Shown piece by piece: positions 1 to 8,185 of a stretch of 10,956 bases of DNA. Position 1 is the stretch's first letter; each line of letters opens with the position of its first letter. Under the pieces are notes generated by a model. It saw only the letters and a program-made list of their open reading frames with translations. It did no database searches and was not told where the DNA came from. This DNA is from Firmicutes bacterium UBA1065 (GTDB lineage: Bacteria > Bacillota > Clostridia > Tissierellales > Sedimentibacteraceae), in assembly GCA_002316225.1 (NCBI GenBank), contig DCDC01000183.1, positions 1 to 10,956 of the forward strand. The letters run 5' to 3'. A program made the position numbers and the translations under genes.

Positions 1-176
1 TGCGCATCGAAGATGGACAAATATGGATACAGGATGCCAGCTGTCCCGATAAAATCTGTATCTATCAGGGCAAGATATCAAGAAACGGTGAAATGATAGT
101 ATGTCTGCCCAATGGTTTATTTATAAAAATTGTAGACGAAAGCGATCAAAGCGGAATTGATTTTATAGCGGATTAG
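1..176 (+). CDS. NusG domain II-containing protein, 3' end only
   Basis: This is the C-terminal 57 codons of a gene that begins before the window; the first whole codon starts at base 3 and TAG is at 174-176. The fragment has the sequence pattern of stand-alone NusG domain II proteins: an Ile-Glu-Asp-Gly turn, then a Cys-Pro-Asp-Lys-Ile-Cys stretch, then a Val-Cys-Leu-Pro-Asn stretch close to the end. These are small secreted or membrane-anchored proteins of Clostridia; their molecular role is not established. The N-terminal membrane anchor expected for the family lies outside the window. It sits 13 bases upstream of the Gx-transporter gene. The pair NusG-II plus Gx transporter is common in Clostridia, often near ApbE-type flavin transferases (from memory), so a joint role at the membrane is plausible but inferred. 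Confidence 0.8.
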   Translation, partial: RIEDGQIWIQDASCPDKICIYQGKISRNGEMIVCLPNGLFIKIVDESDQSGIDFIAD

Positions 177-189
177 GAAGAAAAATATT

Positions 190-711
190 ATGAACAGAAC
201 ACAAAGATATATATTTTTGTCGCTGCTGACAGCAGCGGCTCTCATACTCAGCATAATTGAAGGCATGATACCCCTGCCTTACATTGCACCCGGAGCAAAA
301 TTAGGTTTATCAAATATAGTTATACTCTCAGTAATAGTAGTATTTGGTTTCAAGGATGCTTTTCTTGTAGTAGTTGTAAGAAGCATTCTTTTAATGCTTA
401 TTGCTACAAATCCGGTTACATTCATTTACAGTATTACAAGCGGAATTGTAAGTACCATTGTAATGTCACTGAGCTGTAAGTATTTTAAAAATATTTTCAG
501 CTTAATCGGAATAAGCGTTTTGGGAGCTATGGCTCATAACACGACCCAGGTAACGGTCGCCGCAATACTCTTTACAACCTTGGATTTGTACTACTACCTG
601 CCCATTTTGTCCTTGGTAAGTATTTTCACCGGCTGCTTTGTGGGGTATACAGCTATATTTGTAACCGACAATTTGGAAAAAACACTGTTAAAACTGGGAA
701 GAGAGGCTTAA
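190..711 (+). CDS. Gx transporter family membrane protein (Hpre_diP_synt_I family)
   Basis: A 173-residue integral membrane protein of the family named both heptaprenyl diphosphate synthase component I and Gx transporter. The recognisable landmark is PGAKLGLSN at about residues 34-42, after a first hydrophobic helix (about 8-28); further hydrophobic stretches lie at about 42-72, 78-95, 103-130 and 134-158. The fold and size resemble S-components of energy-coupling factor transporters, so substrate uptake across the membrane is the more likely role; the prenyl synthase name is historical. The ATG at 190 follows an AGGAAG ribosome site that overlaps the stop of the preceding gene. Only one base separates its TAA from the next gene, which indicates co-transcription and probable translational coupling. 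The substrate cannot be told from sequence. Confidence 0.85.
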   Translation: MNRTQRYIFLSLLTAAALILSIIEGMIPLPYIAPGAKLGLSNIVILSVIVVFGFKDAFLVVVVRSILLMLIATNPVTFIYSITSGIVSTIVMSLSCKYFKNIFSLIGISVLGAMAHNTTQVTVAAILFTTLDLYYYLPILSLVSIFTGCFVGYTAIFVTDNLEKTLLKLGREA

Positions 712-712
712 G

Positions 713-955
713 ATGAAGAAAGGCAATCCTATTTCAATAATTCTTTTAATACTTACATCAGTCATAACGGGAACCATCCTGGGAAAGGCATTTTCAAATG
801 CACTCCCCATACTGAATTACGGCGAAGGAATAGGTTTCGGACCGGCGACCCTTGATTTAAGCATTATAACAATTACCTTCGGATTCAGTGCAAGTCTGAC
901 AGTTGCCGGAATAATAGGATTGATAGCAGGGATAATAATTTACAGGAAGCTGTAA
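713..955 (+). CDS. DUF4321 small membrane protein
   Basis: An 80-residue protein with two predicted membrane helices (about residues 8-26 and 57-77) joined by a Gly/Pro-rich linker. The linker carries the pattern Gly-Glu-Gly-Ile-Gly-Phe-Gly-Pro-Ala-Thr-Leu-Asp-Leu, the most recognisable part of DUF4321. It starts one base after the stop of the Gx-transporter gene and ends 8 bases before maf, with the maf ribosome site overlapping its stop codon. The family occurs in Firmicutes, typically just upstream of maf-radC-mreB as here, which hints at a link with the cell envelope. No biochemical function is known to me, and none is claimed. Confidence 0.8.
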   Translation: MKKGNPISIILLILTSVITGTILGKAFSNALPILNYGEGIGFGPATLDLSIITITFGFSASLTVAGIIGLIAGIIIYRKL

Positions 956-963
956 GGATAAAT

Positions 964-1539
964 ATGAAGAAGATAATTTTGGCGTCAAGCTCTCCGAGAA
1001 GGATCGAAATACTGAAAAAGTATGCTGAAATAACCATCTGTAAACCCGAAACGGAAGAGACTGTAAATTCCTTTGATTACCCGCAAACAACAGTAATGAA
1101 ATCGGCTTTTGAGAAAGCCTCAAGTATTCTATCAAAATGTGAAGAGGATGCGCTGATAATTGCAGCAGACACTCTCGTTTACCTGGACAAAATAATGGGT
1201 AAGCCCAAAAGCGAAGAAGAAGCCTTTCAGATGCTAAGCTGTTTGTCGGGAAAGACTCATTCTGTTTTTACGGGCATTTGTATCATAGACAGGGAGAGTT
1301 TAAAAAAGGTAGTGGATTATGAAGAAACTTCGGTTGTATTTCATGACCTTACCAAAGACTTTATCGAAAGGTACCTAAAAACCCGGGAGTATGTGGATAA
1401 GGCCGGGGCCTACGGCATCCAGGGATACGGGGAATTATTGATTAAAGAAATACACGGTTGTTACAACAATGTTAAAGGACTGCCTGTCGCAAAACTGAAC
1501 AGTTTATTGACAAATCATTTTTCCGTAAGCTTGCTGTGA
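964..1539 (+). CDS. maf: Maf nucleotide pyrophosphatase (probable dTTP/UTP type)
   Basis: A 191-residue cytoplasmic protein of full family length. Maf proteins hydrolyse non-canonical or excess nucleoside triphosphates to the monophosphate and pyrophosphate, and in Bacillus Maf is linked to septum inhibition. All signature motifs are present in order: ASSSPRR at 7-13, AADT with the catalytic Asp at 69, GKPKSEEEA from 79, SGKTHSVFTG at 95-104, DKAGAYGIQG at 145-154 and GCYNNVKGLP at 165-174. The last blocks fit the dTTP/UTP subfamily better than the m7GTP (YceF) branch, although this is judged by eye. The start is supported by an AAGGA ribosome site that overlaps the end of the DUF4321 gene. 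The order maf-radC-mreB matches Bacillus subtilis. Confidence 0.95.
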   Translation: MKKIILASSSPRRIEILKKYAEITICKPETEETVNSFDYPQTTVMKSAFEKASSILSKCEEDALIIAADTLVYLDKIMGKPKSEEEAFQMLSCLSGKTHSVFTGICIIDRESLKKVVDYEETSVVFHDLTKDFIERYLKTREYVDKAGAYGIQGYGELLIKEIHGCYNNVKGLPVAKLNSLLTNHFSVSLL

Positions 1540-1566
1540 ATAAATAATTGCATAGCGGAGGATAAA

Positions 1567-2256
1567 ATGGAAAATAATAATTACACAATAAAATCAATTC
1601 CCGCGGATGACAGGCCGCAGGAAAAGCTGTTGAAATATGGGGCTAATACATTGTCTAACTCTGAACTGATTGCAGTAATTTTAAGGACAGGAACAAAGGA
1701 AGAAAATGTTGTTAGGCTGGCACAGAGAATTTTGAAGGAAGATGGCAAGGGACTCAGGAACATAGCGGAAGGCACCATCGAAAAATTTAAATCCTACAAG
1801 GGAATAAATGACGTTAAGGCTTCAAAGCTCATGGCTCTTGCGGAAATCAGCAAAAGAATGAGCTCATTAAAAATCGAAAAAATAAAGATCTCTTCTCCTG
1901 ATGATGCTGCTGTCATCATGATGGAAGAAATGAGGTATTATCAAAAAGAGTATTTTAAAATAATACTTTTGGATACCAAAAACAATGTGAAAAAGATTTC
2001 CGAAATATCCGTAGGCAGCTTAAGCAGTTCAATCGTCCACCCCAGGGAAGTTTTTTATGAAGCAGTTGTAAATCTGGCATCATCAATAATATTGGTACAC
2101 AATCATCCCAGTGGTGAATGTGAACCCAGTAATGAGGATATTGTTTTGACAAACAGGTTGGATGAATGCGGTAAAATTTTGGGAATAAAAATTCTGGATC
2201 ACATAATAATAGGTGACGGGGTTTATTTCAGCTTCAAGGAAGAAGGATTACTCTAA
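1567..2256 (+). CDS. radC: RadC family JAMM-domain protein
   Basis: A 229-residue protein of usual length. The N-terminal half carries a helix-hairpin-helix-like region (about residues 60-97, with GINDVKASKLMALAEISKR). The C-terminal half is an MPN/JAMM metalloprotease-like domain with the motif HNHPSGxxxPSxxD: H178, H180 and D191 would bind the metal. The family was once thought to be DNA repair proteins, but that role rests on a misassigned mutation, so the true function is unknown. The start is set by a GGAGG-type site at 1557-1562 placed a few bases upstream. It lies 27 bases after maf and 17 bases before mreB, in the conserved maf-radC-mreB order. Confidence 0.95.
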   Translation: MENNNYTIKSIPADDRPQEKLLKYGANTLSNSELIAVILRTGTKEENVVRLAQRILKEDGKGLRNIAEGTIEKFKSYKGINDVKASKLMALAEISKRMSSLKIEKIKISSPDDAAVIMMEEMRYYQKEYFKIILLDTKNNVKKISEISVGSLSSSIVHPREVFYEAVVNLASSIILVHNHPSGECEPSNEDIVLTNRLDECGKILGIKILDHIIIGDGVYFSFKEEGLL

Positions 2257-2273
2257 AATGAAAGGATACATAA

Positions 2274-3326
2274 ATGGGACTTTTTAGTTTTTTTACACAA
2301 AAAATAGGAATTGATTTAGGAACATCAAATACTTTAGTATATGTAAACGGCAAGGGAATAACCTTAAACGAACCTTCGGTTGTTGCTATAAATACGGCAT
2401 CATACCAGGTATGTGCTGTTGGCAGCGATGCAAAGGCAATGCTGGAGAGGACTCCAAAGACCATAATGGCAATAAGGCCCCTGCAAAACGGGGTAATAGC
2501 AGACTTTGAAATAACAAGGGCCATGATAAAGTATTTCATTGCCAAGGGTCTTAATAAAAAAAGGTTTATTAAATCAAATATTGTTATAAGTGTTCCGGTT
2601 GGCGTTACCTCAATTGAAAGAAGAGCGGTTGAAGAGGTCGCATACGATGCAGGCGCTAGAAAGGTTAAGCTTGTTGAAGAACCCATGGCTGCTGCCATAG
2701 GAGCAGGCCTAAACGTGGACCAGCCCGTCGGCAACATGATTGTTGATATTGGGGGAGGAACGACGGAAATAGCCGTAATATCCCTGGGAGGAATTGTTGC
2801 CAGTGATTCTTTAAGAATTGCCGGAGATGATATTGACGTAAATATTAAGGACTATGTTAAAAATAAGTACAAAATGGACATAGGCATAGTTACTGCCGAA
2901 AATGTTAAGATGGTTTTAGGAAACGCAAGCAAGGATTATTATAAGAAAAAAAACAAAGAAGTTCCTGACAATGATGAAATGAGTGAAAACAATGAAGATG
3001 AAGCAATTGAAACGATGGAAATAAGAGGAAGGGACATAGTGTCGGGACTTCCTATAAAAATAACCATAACCAGCGATGAAATCAGGGAAGCTATCATTGA
3101 AACAATAAATTCTATAGTCAGCGCCATAAGAAGAGTACTTGAAAGAACACCTCCCGAATTGGCTTCGGATATTTATACAAACGGTATATATTTAAGCGGG
3201 GGAGGAGCCTTGCTGAAGGGCTTGGATATATATATAGAGAAGGAAACCGGAATAAAAGTGTTTATTGCCGAAAATCCATTACAAAGCGTTGCTTTGGGTG
3301 CGGGTAAAATATGTGAAAACTTATAA
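2274..3326 (+). CDS. mreB: Rod shape-determining protein MreB, with acidic insertion
   Basis: A 350-residue bacterial actin that polymerises on the inner membrane and guides the elongation machinery. The phosphate-1 motif IGIDLGTSNT is at 11-20, the catalytic-region VEEPMAAAIGAG at 134-145, the phosphate-2 motif DIGGGTTE at 158-165 and the adenosine motif GIYLSGGGALLKGL at 304-317. The N-terminus (MGLFSFF) is short and hydrophobic, as expected for membrane binding. Two oddities: the segment between GNAS (216-219) and IETMEIRG (245-252) is about 18 residues longer than in Thermotoga MreB by my alignment, and is Lys-rich then Asp/Glu/Asn-rich; and the conserved Gly-Glu-x-Thr-Ala-Glu motif reads GIVTAE at 204-209, losing the first Glu. 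Gaps of 17 and 12 bases to radC and mreC fit one operon. Mbl is an alternative name, but linkage to mreCD favours MreB. Confidence 0.95.
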   Translation: MGLFSFFTQKIGIDLGTSNTLVYVNGKGITLNEPSVVAINTASYQVCAVGSDAKAMLERTPKTIMAIRPLQNGVIADFEITRAMIKYFIAKGLNKKRFIKSNIVISVPVGVTSIERRAVEEVAYDAGARKVKLVEEPMAAAIGAGLNVDQPVGNMIVDIGGGTTEIAVISLGGIVASDSLRIAGDDIDVNIKDYVKNKYKMDIGIVTAENVKMVLGNASKDYYKKKNKEVPDNDEMSENNEDEAIETMEIRGRDIVSGLPIKITITSDEIREAIIETINSIVSAIRRVLERTPPELASDIYTNGIYLSGGGALLKGLDIYIEKETGIKVFIAENPLQSVALGAGKICENL

Positions 3327-3338
3327 AGCGGTGAATAA

Positions 3339-4172
3339 ATGAATTTTTTGAAGGCACATTTTAAGAAAATATTATTTTTTCTTACAATTTTTATATTGAT
3401 AATTATGATCGGGCTTTCATCAATCGGACGATTGGGAGGGGCCGATTTGGGGTTTTTCGGGAACCTGATTTCAGGCTTTCAAAAAATAGTTTATAAGACA
3501 GGCAACACCCTTACAAATTCATTCTATTCGGTCCAGGAAATCGTCAAAATGCGTGAAGAAAACATAATGTTGACCGAAAATGTCTACAAGCTCAGGGAGC
3601 AGGTAAGGATACTGGAAAACATAATAAACAAGTCGGAAGCACTTCAAACGGAATATGAAATGAAGAAAAACCTTTCATATGATTATGTTGTTGGACAAGT
3701 AATCGCAATTGATGATTCAAACTGGTTCAGCAGGTTTACCATCGATAAGGGCGAGAATGACGGCATTAAGCAAAATGATATAGTTATACAGGCCGTAAAG
3801 ACAGATGAGGGGATAGTGCAAATAGGCCTCATAGGAATTGTCACCCAAACATCATCCGAATGGTCCAAGGTTATTACCCTTTTGGACGAAAGCTGCAAGG
3901 TAAGCTTCAGAAATATCGAAAACGATGAAAGCGGTATTCTGCAGGGAAGCATTGACGGAACCGTAACCGGATACTTCTTTAACAGCAAGGTTTTTGCTGA
4001 ACCGGGTGATAGTTTGGTTACATCCGGAATCGGAGAAGTGTATATTCCCGATATCTATATCGGGGATGTAAAAGATGTGGTTAAAACGACGGATGCTTCC
4101 ACCCTCAGGATTATAGTCGAACCTGCAGTTGATTTTACAAAAATAAACAGGGTTTATGTCCTTAAGAAATAA
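3339..4172 (+). CDS. mreC: Rod shape-determining protein MreC
   Basis: A 277-residue bitopic membrane protein of normal length that links MreB and MreD to the wall synthases on the outer face. One membrane helix spans about residues 10-29. A coiled-coil helix follows (about 65-108; rich in Glu/Lys with regularly spaced Leu/Ile), then the beta-barrel periplasmic-type domain (about 115-275). The C-terminal landmark TSGIGEVYIPDIYIGDV at 228-244 corresponds to the TSGxGGxFPxGIPIGxV signature of the family. It lies 12 bases after mreB and 21 bases before mreD. The start ATG at 3339 is preceded by an AAGCGGTG stretch that overlaps the end of mreB, a moderate ribosome site. Confidence 0.95.
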   Translation: MNFLKAHFKKILFFLTIFILIIMIGLSSIGRLGGADLGFFGNLISGFQKIVYKTGNTLTNSFYSVQEIVKMREENIMLTENVYKLREQVRILENIINKSEALQTEYEMKKNLSYDYVVGQVIAIDDSNWFSRFTIDKGENDGIKQNDIVIQAVKTDEGIVQIGLIGIVTQTSSEWSKVITLLDESCKVSFRNIENDESGILQGSIDGTVTGYFFNSKVFAEPGDSLVTSGIGEVYIPDIYIGDVKDVVKTTDASTLRIIVEPAVDFTKINRVYVLKK

Positions 4173-4193
4173 GATGTTACGAAAGGCTTTAAT

Positions 4194-4688
4194 ATGAAAA
4201 AATTCATTCTTATGTCTTTCCTGATAATAATAGGTTTTGTGTTCCAAACCTCATTCATGATTTTTTTTAATCACTTCAAGGTTATTCCTAATTTTTCTCT
4301 TATTCTACTTGTAATTTTTGCAATAATGTCCGATGGAATCCAGGGAGGTCTTTTGGGAATACTGACCGGGCTCTTGTATGATTCCATGATTTACAGCATT
4401 TTTGGTTTATATACCTTGATTTATTTTTTAATAGGGGCCTTGATAGGAACCTACAGTATTGAAATGCTGAGGGAGAATAAATTTCTTTACAGCGTGGCAG
4501 CCGGAATATCGACCATATTTATGCATGCCTTGCTTTACCTGATTTTATTCTTTTTAAAATTCAGGGTAGGTCTGGCAGCCAAAATTTTTCCAAATATAAT
4601 TCTTGAAACGGTTATAAATGCCGTACTTGTTGTCTTCGTGGCAAAAATCATAATGTATTTGTTTGATAGATTCAATGTAAAGGTATGA
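4194..4688 (+). CDS. mreD: Rod shape-determining protein MreD
   Basis: A 164-residue hydrophobic protein with about five or six membrane helices (roughly residues 4-22, 30-50, 52-66, 70-87, 98-122 and 135-158). A charged loop lies at 88-97. Size, helix pattern and the motif GIQGGLLGILTGLLYDSM at 48-65, typical of MreD in Firmicutes, identify it; sequence conservation in this family is otherwise low, so position between mreC and the class B penicillin-binding protein is a large part of the evidence. MreD helps stabilise the elongasome in the membrane. The AAAGG ribosome site lies 9 bases before the ATG. Its stop is 6 bases before the start of the PBP2 gene, suggesting translational coupling. 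Confidence 0.92.
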   Translation: MKKFILMSFLIIIGFVFQTSFMIFFNHFKVIPNFSLILLVIFAIMSDGIQGGLLGILTGLLYDSMIYSIFGLYTLIYFLIGALIGTYSIEMLRENKFLYSVAAGISTIFMHALLYLILFFLKFRVGLAAKIFPNIILETVINAVLVVFVAKIIMYLFDRFNVKV

Positions 4689-4694
4689 TGCGGA

Positions 4695-7600
4695 ATGGTA
4701 AAGTTTTTTAAGAATCGTTTTAATATATTGTACATGGTAATTATTATATTATTGGTCATTCTAGGTTTCAGAATGGCTGTTTTAACTATTGTTGAGGGAG
4801 AAGAATACAGGCAGATAGCAGATATTAAGAAAATAAAAGATATTCCGGTAAAGGCACCCCGTGGAAAAATTTTTGACAGAAACGGCGTTATCCTGGCCGA
4901 TAACGTGTCAAGCTTTACCTTACAAATGTATACGGATGAAATAAAACCTTCCGATTTCAACGACATAGCATATAAATTGGCTAAAATATTAGATGAAAAC
5001 ATGGAAAGACCAATAGATGATTTTCCCATTGAACTTGATACCTTCGATTACATTGACGAAAGCCTGGAAATAATGGCCAGCGATACAAACAGCCTGGAAG
5101 AAATTGATGTCTTGACCTACCAAACCGCTGAAGAAAAAGCCATTGAAAAGGTAAAAGAAAACATTCATGAATGGTTGAACTACGAAACAATCATTTACGG
5201 TGAAAACTTTTCTCCCAAAAAAAGGGTTCATGCTGTCCTTTTGGAGGATGATGTCCCGATAATATTAGAGGGCGAAAACTTTGAATATGACCAAGATATG
5301 CTTATACCGATTGAAAGGGAAGAAAGTAAAGAAGATGAGGATGCGGAGGAGACAAAAACTCCCATACAAATATGGCTGGCAGAAAATAATTTAAAGGAAA
5401 ACCTAAGCGCTGAAGAAGCAGTGGAGAAATTGCTGGTTAACAACAACAAGTATTTGTCCACCCTTTTTTCTAATTCCAAAATCAGGAGATTATCCTACGA
5501 ATTCTTGAAAAAAGAAGGCTTAATATCAAATATAAAGCTTAATGACTTTTCATTCATCCAGGATGAGGAATATGAAAACATCAAAAGGAGTTTAAATGCA
5601 ACCAACGAAGAAATAACCATGAGCACTACGGCAAAGGATGATTTTGTCATTTTAACCATGAAAAATTCCATAGACAGCCTGCTCAAGACTGTTTATGAGG
5701 GGAATGTAAAGATTAAGCCCGGTCAAATCCTTATAGAGAGATTGAAAGAAATCTATCCCGATTTACCGGTTAGATTTATAGAAGATGGTGAAAGCGGGAT
5801 ATTCGAATACACGGATACGGAAATACGCAATAAATATTTTTCCCAGCAGCACATGGACTTCAGCACATCAGCCTATGATTTCGTGAAGGAATTAGCTTTT
5901 AAGAATTTTGACGTCTTATATAATTTGATAACCGATGATGAAATAAAGTATTATTCTCAAATAGAATTATTAAAATATGTAAATCCTTCCATATCCATAA
6001 GCGATTGGGAGTACACTCCCATAAGAAACAAGAAAAACTGGATAAAAAACAACGTGAAATCCGCTAAGGATGATGGTGATTATTCTGCCAAAGAAGTGTT
6101 TGGAATGCTCAGGGAGTCCTTGGAAATACCTGATGACATCAATGATTACGATATGCGGAACATGATGGTACTAAGGGAAAGGTACAACAGAACAAGCTAT
6201 TATTCCTACCATCCGGTGGATATTTGCTACGGGATTTCGGAAAAAACCGTTGCCATGATATCTGAAAGATCCCACGAATTAAGCGGTATAGACATTGAAA
6301 TCGAACCTTTGAGATACTATCCTCAACACGAGAGCGCATCTCATCTCATAGGCTACCTGGGCAAAATTGCCCATGACTATGAAATACAGGAATATGTTGT
6401 TGAAAAGGGCTACAGCACCGAGGATATCATAGGCAAAACAGGGCTTGAAGAAAAATTTGAAGATTATTTGAGAGGGAAAAAAGGTAAAAAGACGGTTGAA
6501 GTAAACAATGTGGGAAGAACCATCCGCTCGGTGTCAAGTGATGCCCCAGTTCCCGGGGATGATTTATACCTGACCATTGACCTGCGTTTGCAGAAAAAAG
6601 CAGAAGAATCCTTAAAGAAAGGGCTTGAAAAGATTCGCGAAGGCGGTGTTTTTGAAAGCGAATGGGGAGACTTTTATTTCAAGGACAAATATGAAAATGC
6701 CTATTCGGGGGCCTTGGTTGCCCTTGATGTGAAAACGAGCGAAGTATTGGCTTTGGCAAATTATCCGGCCTACGATTTGAATTTGTTTTCAACGGGAATC
6801 ACTACGGAGAACTGGAACAGCCTCCTGAATGATTCCAAGAATCCCCTGGCTCCAAGACCCCTCTACAATATTGCCATGCTTACAGCAATACAGCCGGGTT
6901 CTACATTTAAAATGATAACTTCCCTGGCTGCCTTAGAAAAGGGGGTAAATCCAAATACCACCGTATATTGCGCAGGAACCATGAAAGTGGGAGACAGGAA
7001 TTTCAGCTGCTGGATTTACAATATGTTCGGAGGAAAGCACGGAGCCCAGACCATGTACCAGGCAATAATGAATTCCTGCAACTTTTACTATTATACAACG
7101 GTACTTGGAGAAAACTTAGCTACCCACCAAAAGCACACGGTTAAGGTTGATGCCGAAGATATTATTGACATGGCAAGGAATTTCGGTTTAGATTCCAAAA
7201 CAGGAATTGAAATAGACATTCCCCAGGAAGCTTCCGGAGGAGTACCCAGCATAGAAGGAAAAAAATCCGGAATAAGGGTTTATCTCAGATTATTCCTGGA
7301 AGCAAACATAGAGAGATACCTTAAGGACGGGGTTGTAATTGATTCATCCATGAAAAACGAGATTGTTGAAGAAATAGTGAGCTGGATAGACAGGGATGAG
7401 CCCATGACAAGAAGCGAAGTTTATGAAGGCCTTAAAGCCTTAAACTTAAATCCTGATAAAACAAACGACAACTACATACCCTTGGTTGATATAATAAAAT
7501 ACTCTTATATAAACCAGGCAACCTGGACCGTGGGAGATAATTTAAACATTAGTATAGGCCAGGGAAACAATGCTTATACGACCTTGCAGATGGCAAACTA

Positions 7601-8033
7601 TATAGCTTCCATCGCAAACGGGGGTTACCGAAACAATGTCAGCGTGGTAAAAGAAATAAAAACCTATGACGGCAAGCATACGGACTATGTTCCCTTAAGA
7701 AAATCCGAAAAAATACCCTTAAAGGATGACAGCTACCTGGATGTTGTCAAGTACGGTATGAAGCTTGTTTCATATGACGACAGTGCAAAACCATTTGCAA
7801 AATTCCCGGTTGAGGTGGGAAGTAAGACCGGTACTGCCCAAAATCAAGGGATTAATCCTGAAACCGGAGAGCCCTATGACGACTTTGCATGGTATGTGGC
7901 ATTTGCACCCTACGATGATCCCCAGATTGCAGTAGCCTGCGTACTTTTTGAAGGAGGCTCGGGCCGTTATCCAATACCCATAGTGAGGGAAGTTATAGGA
8001 GAATACTTGAAAATAAACGGCTTGGCTGATTAA
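4695..8033 (+). CDS. mrdA: Very large class B penicillin-binding protein 2 (elongasome transpeptidase)
   Basis: A 1112-residue transpeptidase that cross-links peptidoglycan during elongation. One membrane helix (about 9-32) is followed by the dimerisation-domain start RGKIFDRNG near residue 56. A long insertion, about 85-500, includes an acidic stretch near 210-225; the domain resumes at about 520 with RYYP and HLIGYLG. The catalytic domain has S736-T-F-K739, S794-C-N796 and K1044-T-G1046, so it should be active. It is far longer than E. coli PBP2 (about 633 residues), although large insertions are usual in clostridial PBP2. The SxN-KTG distance (248 residues) is also large because of an insertion at about 852-940. 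C759, D767, C772, H782 and C795 cluster between the first two motifs, resembling the zinc-binding motif reported for C. difficile PBP2. The only upstream Shine-Dalgarno is AAAGG about 11 bases away, so coupling to mreD is likely. Confidence 0.95.
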   Translation: MVKFFKNRFNILYMVIIILLVILGFRMAVLTIVEGEEYRQIADIKKIKDIPVKAPRGKIFDRNGVILADNVSSFTLQMYTDEIKPSDFNDIAYKLAKILDENMERPIDDFPIELDTFDYIDESLEIMASDTNSLEEIDVLTYQTAEEKAIEKVKENIHEWLNYETIIYGENFSPKKRVHAVLLEDDVPIILEGENFEYDQDMLIPIEREESKEDEDAEETKTPIQIWLAENNLKENLSAEEAVEKLLVNNNKYLSTLFSNSKIRRLSYEFLKKEGLISNIKLNDFSFIQDEEYENIKRSLNATNEEITMSTTAKDDFVILTMKNSIDSLLKTVYEGNVKIKPGQILIERLKEIYPDLPVRFIEDGESGIFEYTDTEIRNKYFSQQHMDFSTSAYDFVKELAFKNFDVLYNLITDDEIKYYSQIELLKYVNPSISISDWEYTPIRNKKNWIKNNVKSAKDDGDYSAKEVFGMLRESLEIPDDINDYDMRNMMVLRERYNRTSYYSYHPVDICYGISEKTVAMISERSHELSGIDIEIEPLRYYPQHESASHLIGYLGKIAHDYEIQEYVVEKGYSTEDIIGKTGLEEKFEDYLRGKKGKKTVEVNNVGRTIRSVSSDAPVPGDDLYLTIDLRLQKKAEESLKKGLEKIREGGVFESEWGDFYFKDKYENAYSGALVALDVKTSEVLALANYPAYDLNLFSTGITTENWNSLLNDSKNPLAPRPLYNIAMLTAIQPGSTFKMITSLAALEKGVNPNTTVYCAGTMKVGDRNFSCWIYNMFGGKHGAQTMYQAIMNSCNFYYYTTVLGENLATHQKHTVKVDAEDIIDMARNFGLDSKTGIEIDIPQEASGGVPSIEGKKSGIRVYLRLFLEANIERYLKDGVVIDSSMKNEIVEEIVSWIDRDEPMTRSEVYEGLKALNLNPDKTNDNYIPLVDIIKYSYINQATWTVGDNLNISIGQGNNAYTTLQMANYIASIANGGYRNNVSVVKEIKTYDGKHTDYVPLRKSEKIPLKDDSYLDVVKYGMKLVSYDDSAKPFAKFPVEVGSKTGTAQNQGINPETGEPYDDFAWYVAFAPYDDPQIAVACVLFEGGSGRYPIPIVREVIGEYLKINGLAD

Positions 8034-8048
8034 TGCACCCTTTTATAT

Positions 8049-8157
8049 CATCCTGAGGGCTTTAGCCCGAAGGATCTCATGAGCTCAAATAGTGTCATTC
8101 TGAACGCAGTGAAGAATCCCATCATTTTATGAAATCTTTCGCTTTGCTCAGGATGAC
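8049..8157. repeat. Palindromic repeat block 1 (hairpin unit plus inverted pair)
   Basis: The block has a 35-base unit (8049-8083) whose arms ATCCT (8050-8054) and AGGAT (8071-8075) enclose a second stem GGGC/GCCC, making a hairpin. A second element follows as an inverted pair: GTCATTCTGA at 8094-8103 and TCAGGATGAC at 8148-8157 match at 9 of 10 positions. Within it, ATTCT (8097-8101) and AGAAT (8113-8117) form a further small stem. Repeats of the GTCATTCTGAGCGAAGCGAAGAATC type are scattered through many clostridial genomes; they are non-coding and have no T-tract, so this is not an ordinary terminator. It begins 16 bases after the PBP2 stop. Confidence 0.8.
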
Positions 8158-8185
8158 AAATGGCGTGGTATGGATAACACGTGAT

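Noticed and set aside
3683..4247. Minus-strand open frames across mreC and similar ones opposite the PBP2, radC and mreB genes
   Set aside because: They lie opposite strongly recognised genes, have no ribosome sites or family resemblance, and are explained as shadows of the real coding strand.
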